Assembly: GCF_023898315.1 (NCBI RefSeq)
Contig: NC_064619.1
Span: 501,800,594-501,864,593, forward strand
Direction of reading: 5' to 3'
Source: Schistocerca nitens
Taxonomy: Eukaryota; Arthropoda; Insecta; Orthoptera; Acrididae
Length of the DNA stretch: 64,000 nucleotides
Both the position numbers and the translations under genes were made by a program. Below the pieces are notes generated by a model. The model worked only from the letters and a program-made list of their open reading frames with translations. It was not told the DNA's origin and ran no database searches. Shown here one piece after another: positions 32,797-42,139 of the stretch. Each line of letters starts with the position of its first letter. The first letter of the stretch is position 1.

Positions 32797-33199
32797 ACAT
32801 GTTAAGATTAAATAAACTTACCTTGTGCAACCAAGACAGTTTTTTTCTGTTCTAAATAGAAAACACTGATAAAGAAAAGACGAAGTATCTGATTTTAGGA
32901 AAGAAAAAGCGATAGTCATATATATCTGATATACTTAAAACTTTTTAATGAAAGACATTTGATACATATTTTTTTCCATGCATTCTGCACTCACTTTCGA
33001 TTTTTAGTTTCCATCCACACTATATCTATATCACTTAGAATTTAAAGTCCCCAACCGCGGTTTCTCAGTATGTGAAGACTAATCTCAGGAACTGCTGTAA
33101 GGACTTTTGATACGGTTTTCACTAACAGATATACTGATTCACGAGGAAAGATCGTGTATGTGATTTATTACCACTAAGTAATGATGAGTGTGTATCATA

Positions 33200-33548
33200 C
33201 ACGCTGATTCAGTTGTCCCTACCGCTGTCATTTTATACACTCCACAATGTAAGAGCTGTTCTTCGAAAACCACACGCGAGTTTTTTCATTTTCGCTCACC
33301 ACCGGACCTTTGCGTAGGAAATTTAATGTAGTTAAATTTTGTACTGGGATATGTTTTCACTAGAGGCTGTAGTTTTCGAGTTATTCAAGAGAAACTTACG
33401 AAAGAGAACTTCAAACACATGCACACTCCCACACCTTCTACAACTATATAAAAAAACCAAAAAGCGACTGCAGAAATTATTTCCCACATTCGACATTTTT
33501 TGGCCTTTATTAATTGTTTTTATTATGCCACCGACTTAGCCGAGCACT
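33200..33548 (+). repeat. Left arm of a ~350-bp inverted repeat
   Basis: Pairs with 40140-40575 read on the opposite strand. Matching landmarks: 'ccctaccgctgtcattttat' against 'ccctactgccgttattttat'; 'cacaatgtaagagctg' against 'cacaatgttatagctg'; 'ttttcgagttattcaagaga' against 'ttttcgagttatttaagaaa'; and 'attatgccacc' against 'gttatgccacc'. Identity looks near 75 percent by eye. The outer edge is approximate. Confidence 0.8.
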
Positions 33549-34182
33549 TACAAGCTATAAAATTTACGTCTGCGTAAATTTTACCTAACAATTTTGTGAA
33601 TTTTAACAGCATAAAAAAGTATCATTGTATTCGCCAGGCTTTATGATCACTGTTCTTGTAAGGGTTAAGTCTGGATCGAATTGTCTACGCAATTTGTTTT
33701 AGCGTAACGTTTACAAAAGTAATTTCTCGATCATTACCCCCACGGGCACATTTAAATTAACCCTTTCATGGATAAAATTGATTTTTTACAGATTTTTAAA
33801 ATATTAAGGTGATAATGTTTTCTTTTCAGTCCCATTATTATATTTTCACCACCAAAATATTTTTTAAGTTCTCCATTTTTTCACAACAGGAAGTGGGACA
33901 CATATGTCCCATGAACTAATGCGGGATACCTTTTCTGCTGACTGACTGATTTTGTAATTTTATTTTTTTAGCCATAAACTGGATTTTGTGGAGAATAAAA
34001 TATCTACAAATTATCCATGCATGTAATCTTTTTATTTGTGTAGAGCCAGTGTAAAAAATATTCTTTACATTTCAGTTTTCATGATACATGACCAATACTT
34101 ACAAAATTTTACATTCCATGAAACTTGGAAAAACATGGTGTGGCACAAAGTGGTACACCACAAGCAGTGCAAACAACTTTTG

Positions 34183-34315
34183 TTCTCAGAATGAGATTTT
34201 TACTCTGCAGCGGAGTGTGCGCTGATATGAAACTTCCTGGCAGATTAAAACTGTGTGCCGGACCGAGACTCGAACTCGGGACCTTTACCTTTCGCGGGCA
34301 AGTGCTCTACCAACT
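34183..34315 (-). mobile_element. SINE (family C), left half, split by LINE 1
   Basis: Contains 'actctgcagcggagtgtgcg', 'ccgagactcgaactcgggac' and 'gcgggcaagtgctctacc', then stops at 'aact', where the T-rich strand of the LINE poly(A) tail begins. The continuation of the SINE is found at 39846-39972. Confidence 0.88.
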
Positions 34316-34875
34316 TTTTTTTGGTTTTTTTTTTTGTTTTTGTTTTCCTTTAAATCATTCCCCTGCGTAATGTTCTTCTTCATGACGAAATAAAAAGACT
34401 TATTCAGTAAAGAAAAGAATAGTATTTTCCTTGAAAACATTCCCCTGCTCGTCCTCCAACAAGCTGATACGCGATCCTCAAAACTCGTCTTCTCGAAATT
34501 AATAAGCCTTCACTTTATATACCCCCAGCATTAAAGCTTGGCCTCGGTCGTTAAGTGATCCTTTCTTTTTCGCCCAGGTTTCCTTCTCGTAGTTGTGAGG
34601 GCAGACGTCGCTGAAGTCCGCAGACCGTCCTGTGGTGTGCTGGAGTGTGATGTTAGGCAATGTTCCTTCGGATAAAGTGACATTCACAACGTGACTCACA
34701 AACTGAAAACTTTCTCTCGGCTATCGATGATAGTACAAAACAAAGTCCCAATGTCAGCAAGAAAAAAAAGTACAAGTACAATAATTGTGAACTTGGGTTT
34801 TAAAAACTGAACACCTGTTCGTTCATCCATCTGTTCATCTAGCATCCTCTTATAAGTCTCTTCATCGTATGTGTG

Positions 34876-37800
34876 TCATATCGTCACTAGTTGTAATGCC
34901 GCGATATAATTGGCAAACTTTCTCTTATATTTTGGGTCCCTCATCAGTAACTTAGCCTGTGTGGCTAGGTATACTATGTAGCCCATGTATGTTCGGTCTT
35001 CCTGGGCATTAATGATGTAGTGCAGTGTGTGCGCTGCCAACCACGTCCACGTGCTATTTTTGGTTACCGGATAGTAAGTTCCATCCGGTTGGAGAATCGA
35101 TGTTAGAGAGATGTTCTGCGTTGTTGTCCTGCAGATCGATGCCATGGTCCTACGACACCAGTTCAATATATGGCCGTTCTCACCACAGGCACAATGGTGT
35201 TGTACGGTGTCGATGACATTACATTCTCGACACTTGTCTGACACCGACAGATGTATTTTATGGAGTCGCTCTCTAGTTGGTATTGTCTGATTGACAATTT
35301 TATACCAAGTGGATCGGACGTCAGTGCCTAGAACACTGTTATTGATATTTGTCCAGATTCTAGTCCAATCCGTAGAGGGGTACTTCGTCACCATGTGGTT
35401 GGCTCTTCCAGTTTCGTTCATCAGACGATATAGTTGAGCAGATGTTAGATCACTTAATGGAGCACTCGATTTCGACTTCAGGTAGCTGGCTTCTAAGAGA
35501 AACATCCTGATACGATTCGCCTTATAGTGCACTTCCCCCAGGTTTATTGGTATTAGCATGTTGTATGGTTGATATGTCCTTATGGCCATACGAAGTGCGC
35601 TGTCGGGGTATTTGTGGCACAGCTGCAGTGTATTACGTACGAGGAGAGTTTGTATTTCGTTGGGACATCTATTAGACCCAGGCCCCCTTCCGCCGGAGGG
35701 AGAGTGACGACGTTGATCCACACCTTGAATATCTCACCACTCCAAACATACCACTGCCGACATGATGCCCCTGGCAATAGTGTCTACCACCGGGAGAACC
35801 TGCCCAACATACCAGATTTTGGAAAGGTTCTTCGTATTGATGAATTGAACTCGTTGAAGCTTTTATTTTGTTGAAGGCAGGCTTTCGTGATGGCCAAGAG
35901 TTCTTTCCAATTGACTGCCGTTGTTCTTATAGGGCAACTGCTCATTTTTATACCTAGCAGTTTGACAGTCTCACACAACCTGTAGGGACAAGTTGCATCT
36001 GTCGGAAAGCCTCCCCCAATCGACAATAATCTGGTCTTCGTATAATTTAATTTGGAGCCTGATGCTCGTTCGTATTCAGTGATACTGTCAGTGATCTCCC
36101 GTAGCTCCTGTTCCGACATTATGACAGCACTCACGTCGTCTGCATAGGCAATACATTTTATGTTGTATGAGTATACAGTTAAGCCCTGAAGTTTGCAATG
36201 GAGCATCCGGAGAAGTGGCTCAATTGCTATTACGTAGAGAGGCATAGACATGGGGCATCCTTGTCTTACTGATCTTTCAATAGGAATAGGTCGGGTGAAC
36301 TGACCATTAACAATGACCTTAGAAGTGGCAGCGGTGTACATATTTTGAATCACTGTAATGAAGTCGTCACCGAATCCAAGATGTTTCATAATTTGCAACA
36401 GATAGCGGTGCGAAACCCGGTCAAAAGCCTTACATTGGTCTAAAGCAAGAATTGCTGCAGTCGGCCGTGTAATTGCACTGAACGAGATGATCTCTCTGTA
36501 ATCTGCAAGACTTTTGAAGATAGTGCGTCCAGGTTCTGCTGCTGACTGGCTGAGATGGATTATCGTCCCTAGGACGGTTTTAATTCTATTTGCAAACACG
36601 CGGGCCACAATCTTATAGTCGGAATTCAGGAGGGAGATTGGTCGAAAATGATTGATGTCTTCGTGTGGGTGTTGTTTCGGAACAAGTACAATTAAACTGC
36701 CATTGAAGTCTTCTGGTAGTTGCAGACCTGCTCTAATTTCGTTACATATATGCACAAAACAATTTTCCAGTAGATGCCAGTATTCCTTATAAAATTCAAT
36801 GGGAAGTCCATCCACGCCAGGGGATTTATTAGGCTGAGCCTTCCTCAAGGCTATCTTAATTTCATCCGCAGTGAGTTCACTCATCAGTGACACCCTGTCA
36901 ACCTTGGCTAGTTTCGCTGTTAGAAGATCTTGCATGGCGGAGATGATCTCATTATCTGTCGGGTCTGCCATATAGAGTCTCCGGTAATAGTCAGTGATAT
37001 AATCCTTTATTTCCATCTGAGTCGTCAAGAAGCTGCCATCTTCCGTTTTCAATTTACTGATCAGTTTTTGTCTTGCTCGTCGTTTCTCTCTGCCGAGGTG
37101 GAACGAGGATGGATGTTCATCGGAAGTACTGTTGGTGTCTCTAGAGCGGATTTTGGGACCTTCCATTTGTTTCCGTTTCAGTAGTAACAACTTTGCCTTA
37201 ATCCTTTTAATTTGTACGATGTTTTCGTGCGTGACAGACGTTTCGGAGCATAAATCACGTAGGCATCTAAAGTAAAATTCAAAGGTCTCCTTTTGCAAGC
37301 GGCTCCTGACGTAGCTATAGGCCTTCAAGCACCTAATAAGTCGAGGCTTCGTATAGTGGCACCATAACATCGTGACAGACGGAAAAGTAGCCTGTCTGTG
37401 TAGAGTCGATTCCCAGACCTCCTGCAACTGTTCTCGTAGCCCTTGTTCTCGGAGGATGTCTACATTTAATTTCCATCCTGTTTTGCCACGGAACGTTTTC
37501 TGTCTGGTCATACGAATGGTACAATGGTAGGACAAGTGGTCTGAGAAACATATTGGCCACGTTTCCGTTGCCGATATTTGTCCCCTCAAAGTTTTCCCCA
37601 CATAGATCCTATCGATGCGGCTGGCAGTTTGTGCGGTGTAATATGTAAAGCAGCTTTGGTCCCCATGTAGTATTTCCCATGTGTCCTCCAATTCGAGCTG
37701 ACGCACTGTTTCTGCGAGAGTTGGACAACCATTAAAATTCGGCCTTTGATCTTTAGGCTTTAAAACGCAGTTGAAGTCACCCCCAAGTACCACGTCTTCT

Positions 37801-38196
37801 GGATTCTGTCGTGACAGATATAACAGGTCAGTAGCAAAGAACTGAGCTCTGCGCACTCTATTTTGATTACCAGAAGGGGCGTAGACGTTTATAAATCGTA
37901 TACCGTGAATTAGACACGAAATGCCTCTCCCGTTTTCCAGTAAGTAGTTCGACGTCAGAGATGGTCACTCCCTCTTTGATTAGGAAAGCCGTACCGGAGG
38001 AGCTATCCCGAGTGGTGTTTTTTACCACTTCGTAGCCAGGAATGTCTAGGTGAAGGTTGTCGTCCACCTCCTGCAGCATCACAATATCCGCGTCACAGCT
38101 GTAAAGGTAGTCGCGAAGACTGTACAGCTTCTGAGTCGAGGTAATTTTATTGATATTTAACGTGGCTAACTTGTAGTCCTGAAACGGAGGAGGCAT
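34876..38196 (-). pseudogene. LINE 1 ORF2: endonuclease and reverse transcriptase
   Basis: APE-type endonuclease first: 'YKLATLNINKITSTQKLYSL', 'DIVMLQEVDD', 'VYAPSGNQN', 'VVLGGDFNCVL', 'ASRIDRIYVG', 'CFSDHLSYH'. The RT follows: 'NKSPGVDGLPIEFYKEYW', motif A 'ILALDQCKAFDRVSHRYL', 'VRQGCPMSMPLYVIAIEPLL', and motif C 'CIAYADDVSAVIM' with catalytic YADD. The C-terminus has 'VRSTWYKIVNQTIPTRERLH' and a C-x2-C...H...C block 'CRECNVIDTVQHHCAC'. Frames change near 37930 and again near 35784-35721, so at least two frameshifts break it. L1/Tx1 grouping is by motif style, not by tree. Confidence 0.85.
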
Positions 38197-38256
38197 TTCC
38201 AGCCAGTGGGGCGAAGTCTCAATCCAAGTATGGAAGGGAGACGTCGGTGGGAACCA

Positions 38257-39696
38257 TTAATAAGTATCAGAAAAGTAATCAGCGTGCCCTGTCGGAGTTG
38301 TTGAAGCAGGTCCTGTCCTTTTGAGTTCTTCATCCCTCACAGCTGAGGAAGCACCTTTCGCCGAGCCGACCTTATTCGTTTCAGTGTCCACTGACATGCC
38401 TTCTACGTCATCTGCCCAGTCGCCAACATTAACTGAGTCCCTCTTGGTGTGTGAGGCTGTCTCAGCCAGACGGAGGTGTGTGGAGCTATCCCTGAAGACC
38501 CGTCGTGTAGTCTTTTCCCCTTCAGCGAGAGCGTGGTCTCCGACCTCTGACTGGGGCTTCTTGGTGTGTGCCACATCGCTGGCGCCACTCTGTTGCTTCT
38601 CATCAGGGTTTCCATGTAGGGCATCGGTAAGGTCGTGGGCAATTTGCAAACCATTCTCACGCAAACTTGGTGCAGTTTGCTCGCCATTCTTGTGGGCTAT
38701 CCTCCTTTTCTTATGTTTCTTCGGCGAACTGCCTCGCCTTCCATTTTCGTCAGCCTCTGGAGATGAAACGCTATCTTGCTCACCAGTTAATCCTGTCGTT
38801 TGCGCTGAGATAGGCATCTGTTTGTTGCCAGTGTCCGAATCGTTGATGTTTCCTTGGGATTGTACATCACAGTGAAGGCTGGCCAAATTCGTACCCACTG
38901 GCTCGTTAGTTTCCGTTGGAACCTCAGGGGTTACATCAGTGATGTCCTATGTGGTGGAAGTTTCCATTGGCGTCACTTGGTCGTCGTCCAAGGCGTTGGA
39001 AATTGTGTCCACAACTGAATGTTCCACGTTGGCCATGTTCGTGTGGGCTGCCGCCACATATGTCAGCGGTAGTGAAGTCAATGTATTAGCTGGCACGGTG
39101 TCTCCTCGTGGCAACTGCGTCACCCTTCGTTGGATACATTGAGCACGAACGTGATCCGTGGCACCGCACCCAGAGCAGGTACGCGGTTGACCGTCATATA
39201 TGGCGATCGCCCTGTATCCACAAATAGTAACGTAAGATGGTATGTGCCTCTGCAGTTCTATTTTAACCTGCCGAACACCGTTCAGGACAGGAACCTTAGA
39301 CGTCGCCCATGTTTCGGCAACATTGCTAACAACTTGACCATAATTTTTGAGCACCGCGTCGATTTCAGCCGCAGGTACTTCAAATGGTAACTCAAAACTT
39401 CGAAGAGTTCGAAGACCAAATCCTGCATGCGAAACCTTAACCTCTCCGATGTTCCCATCACGGTGCTTAAATTTAAGCTTACCACTACATGACTGCAAGA
39501 TCTGTTGGCAAATATAAGCGGTTTTAAACTTGATGTAGACAACGCTACTAACGATCGACAGGTGTACGCCGATAATATCGTCAAAGGATCGTTTCAGACT
39601 TTCCTCAATCCATAATTCTATCTCAAAAGACTTCGGTCGTGCATAGTTGTGATCGAATACAAATTTCAACGTGTCTCTGCACGTTATGTCGTTCAT
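38257..39696 (-). pseudogene. LINE 1 ORF1: gag-like RNA-binding protein
   Basis: About 480 codons, interrupted by one in-frame TAG near 38945; the downstream part continues in the same frame. The N-terminal region (residues ~1-160) is unassigned. At ~residues 173-186 it carries a CCHC zinc knuckle, CSGCGATDHVRAQC (C-x2-C-x4-H-x4-C). The C-terminal part is charged and Ser/Thr-rich with a basic stretch 'KKHKKRRIAHK'. This layout fits ORF1 of L1/Tx1-like and I-like LINEs, which binds the element RNA. Confidence 0.82.
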
Positions 39697-39845
39697 GTTC
39701 CGGTTCTAAACATTGTCACACAACAACATGTTATTGTGGCCGCTAGAACAGCGTCTACTCACCAGTAAACAGCACACAGTCAGCAGCAGCGAGGACGTAA
39801 ACACGCCACGCGTCCGCTCGCCACGGCCGCTGAAGGCCGACTCAG

Positions 39846-39972
39846 CCAACTGAGCTAACAAAGCACGACTCACGCCCCATCCCCACAGCGTTACTTCTGC
39901 CAGTATCTCGTCTCGTACCTTGCAAACTTTACAGAAGCTCATCTGCGAACCTTGCAGAACTAGCACTCCTGC
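39846..39972 (-). mobile_element. SINE (family C), right half, split by LINE 1
   Basis: It resumes exactly where the left half stops: 'ccaactgagctaac', 'gcacgactcacgcc', 'acttctgccagtatctcgtc', 'aactagcactcctg'. It belongs with 34183-34315. Confidence 0.85.
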
Positions 39973-40139
39973 CTTTGCAGCGCAGTCCCGATTTTTTCTC
40001 AAGTTCAGTACAGTCGTCCCTAGATGGCAGCACCATGCAGAGTTGGGTAACATATATCCCGACACTCGAACTGGCGCTCAAAGTTAGTGGGACATATATG
40101 ACCCATCAACAACGAAAGGGTTAATAATATTAGCGAAAT

Positions 40140-40575
40140 AGCCGACTATGCTGGTGGCATAACAGCTCAATCAACAGGGACCAAAAAGGTCGAATATCGG
40201 GAATAGTTCGCATGTTCTGAAATTTTTATGCAGTGATCGGAGGGAATGACACAAAACACATTCTAGAAATCCTAAATGGTGGGGGAAGAGTGTGCTGTGG
40301 AGGTGGATTTGAAGCTCACTGTTATATGTTTTTCTTAAATAACTCGAAAACAGTGACCTCCATCGTCAACGTATCCCAGTGTAAAATTTAACTGATTAAA
40401 TTGCCTGGAAAAGGTCTTGCAATTTTTTTCTGCAGGATTGATTATTTGCGCGTAGCAAGAGAATATGAAAATGGCAAGTGTGGTTTTTGAAGGCCAGCTA
40501 TAACATTGTGGGTTGATAAAATAACGGCAGTAGGGGCACCTGGATTACCTTGTATGTATTGTTATCTGTTTTATA
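40140..40575 (-). repeat. Right arm of the ~350-bp inverted repeat
   Basis: Reverse-complement partner of 33200-33548. The inner edge lies only ~15 bp from the TTAA at 40121, while the left arm ends ~210 bp from its TTAA. Without the nested elements the two arms would flank a loop of ~225 bp, giving a foldback-like element of about 1 kb. Confidence 0.78.
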
Positions 40576-41460
40576 TTAATCTGGCGGGGGTCGTGACATC
40601 TCGTAGCAATGATGGCAACTACGAGATGGTCAGCTACAGAGCAGACGGTGTCTGGTGACAAATTGGTAAAGTAAACAGCCACCGGAACTTCAGAGAGCAG
40701 CGAAGTTTCTGCAGAATCTGCGTCGGGTATGGATGTCTAGTAGTGAAACGCATGCCTGGAAGCCGAAAGCTCATAGAATGGAATCCCGGTCGGGCCTCGG
40801 GATTTTCAGCCTACTCTTTAATCTATTAATCCCCTCTCAATGATGTGGAAATTCGAAAGAAAGGACACGTGGTTCGAATTCCACCTTAAACTGTCGTTCC
40901 CTTTCCTCAGTTGGATAACTGGGGTAGAGTAAGGAAATGCAAGTAACTGAAGTGGCGTCCACTTGAAAAGGTTGCACCGGGCCATTAAACTACACTAAAT
41001 TATTATTAACAGACTCTATACATCTCCCTATATTCTTCTTCTATACATAGTTTAAATTAAGGTACCTTGCCGCGTTTTTCTGTCTGTATACAAAGGATAA
41101 TTTCTGGAATGTACTTTTTATTAACCTTTCAGACTCGAAATATTAAACATCAAATTTTTTGAATTTGCTTTTATTTATTGGCTTATTAAACACACATTGA
41201 GGCAAAGCATTGTGAAAAACAAGTATTACATACATTAACTGAACACACACGAGATGGTTTCAAATGGAGCCGCTGTGCATGAAAAGTGTTTACTTTTGGT
41301 GGTAAGGTAAAATGCAGTTCCTTTCTTCCTATAGGGAGCACACTTCCATCTGATTCTGCGAGGTTCCTTTATTGTGCTACAGTGTACACAGTGTCTTGAG
41401 GTGAGCTGCTACACTATGTGTAACTAGATGCTTCGCTTTGGTTTATATTAAAAAACTAAA
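40576..41460. other. No gene recognised
   Basis: Unassigned. A B-box-like 'gtggttcgaattccac' at ~40871 and 'aactgaagtggcgtccactt' suggest a decayed SINE, but no relative in this window confirms it. Confidence 0.35.
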
Positions 41461-41500
41461 AACCCGCATCCATTGCGAAAAAAGTACCTAGTGTTAAGTG

Positions 41501-41540
41501 TTAACCCAGGTTTCGGCGTAGATTACTACACCTTCTTCAG
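41501..41540 (-). ncRNA. Hammerhead-like ribozyme motif, orphan
   Basis: Minus strand: core CTGAAGA (fits CTGANGA), a 7-bp stem II GGTGTAG/CTACGCC closed by TAAT, then GAAA, a 3-bp stem III ACC/GGT, and a U at the cleavage position. TGTT before and AACA after can pair as stem I. As in the PLE motifs, there is one extra base between the core and stem II. No PLE protein is readable nearby, so it may be an isolated terminal fragment of another PLE-type element. Confidence 0.5.
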
Positions 41541-41726
41541 AACAACAATAAAACCCACAAGTGCCTAAGAAGACCTTTGTCAATGATTAAAAGAACACCA
41601 TAGCTATACATTTATAAACGAAACGAAACGATGAAGATTTTCGCCCTTTGAACACCTCACGTTTTATCCCTATATCTTTATATCTTTATTACCACGACGT
41701 CTTTAGATTACGTCCCCTCTCAGCCT

Positions 41727-41752
41727 CCACCCCCCCCCCCCCCCCCCCCCCT
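41727..41752. repeat. Poly(C) tract
   Basis: A run of about 24 C in a C-rich context. Low-complexity sequence. Confidence 0.95.
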
Positions 41753-41990
41753 CAGGCTAACTACTGGCTTTAGGTATAGTTTTTCAGAGTTCCTCCTGTT
41801 GTCATAGATAGCTTCATATATAAGTTTCTTTACTAGCATAAGCAACCGTGTGCGGTTATTTTTAGGTTTCATCTCCCATTTAGCTCGTCTCTTGTTCTAT
41901 CCATTTCATTTTCTGATATTCGTTGATCCACGGTTGGGAATATATGGGCTATTTAGTCCCGACCCATGGATAAACTTTCTCGTATTCGTA

Positions 41991-42035
41991 TGCGCATGCG
42001 CATTCAAGTAACTTCCCTTGTCTTGCGCATGTGCA
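41991..42035. promoter_or_regulatory. Paired NRF1-like sites
   Basis: The perfect palindrome TGCGCATGCGCA (41991-42002) and the near copy TGCGCATGTGCA (42024-42035) match the NRF1 (in flies, erect wing) recognition pattern. They lie ~100 bp beyond the truncated 3' edge of LINE 2. No transcript can be assigned. Confidence 0.35.
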
Positions 42036-42139
42036 TACATAGCGGTTCAGGCTTGTAAGTGAGCGACCGTTTGTAGCTGCAGTTTATGGCGGGTCATGGC
42101 CCATCGAACATAGGCCGGTGTGAGGTGGAGCGTACACCA

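Larger units (their letters stand above)
31840..32866 (+). mobile_element. Penelope-like retroelement, copy 2, internally deleted
   Basis: The plus-strand frame 31869-32160 has the PLE pre-RT block 'LVRVDKSNSGVVIYKSDYIS' followed by KVEMFL, equivalent to the ADKGN.VV....Y..K motif. From ~32165 it jumps straight to sequence matching the 3' region of copy 1 in reverse ('ctcttagttacgttcaacgc', 'cggttacgattagc'), so RT core and nuclease are deleted. A 5S-derived SINE interrupts it at 32302-32624. A hammerhead-like motif and the end 'ctgttctaaa' match copy 1. It lies in the opposite orientation to copy 1. Confidence 0.8.
34316..39845 (-). mobile_element. LINE 1: near-complete non-LTR retrotransposon (L1/Tx1-like)
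   Basis: About 5.5 kb on the minus strand: a GC-rich 5' leader (~39697-39845), ORF1, a ~60-base spacer, ORF2 with endonuclease, RT and a C-terminal Cys/His region, a 3' untranslated region, and an A-rich tail seen as the T-rich run at 34316-34350. The same six bases 'ccaact' stand at 34310-34315 and 39846-39851 as a short target duplication, inside a family-C SINE. The near-full length and only a few coding breaks suggest a fairly recent insertion. Confidence 0.88.
33757..40124. mobile_element. Small TTAA-flanked non-autonomous element, swollen by nested insertions
   Basis: Both ends read TTAACCCTTTC inward, with TTAA at 33757-33760 and 40121-40124. Each side also carries a 'gtgggaca...atatg' block ('agtgggacacatatgtccca' near 33893 and 'agtgggacatatatgaccca' near 40086). 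Without the SINE and LINE that split it, the element would be about 0.6 kb with no coding capacity. A TTAA target suggests piggyBac-type mobilisation. The terminal match beyond 11 bp is weak, so this is a moderate-confidence call. Confidence 0.6.

Noticed and set aside
31589-32866. Clustered direct repeats as a CRISPR-like array
   Set aside because: The repeats are SINE and PLE pieces of unequal length with no regular spacers, and this is an animal genome.
35025-39142. Several plus-strand open frames of 60-184 codons
   Set aside because: They are antisense shadows of the minus-strand LINE 1 ORFs; the 184-codon frame at 38321-38875 mirrors ORF1.
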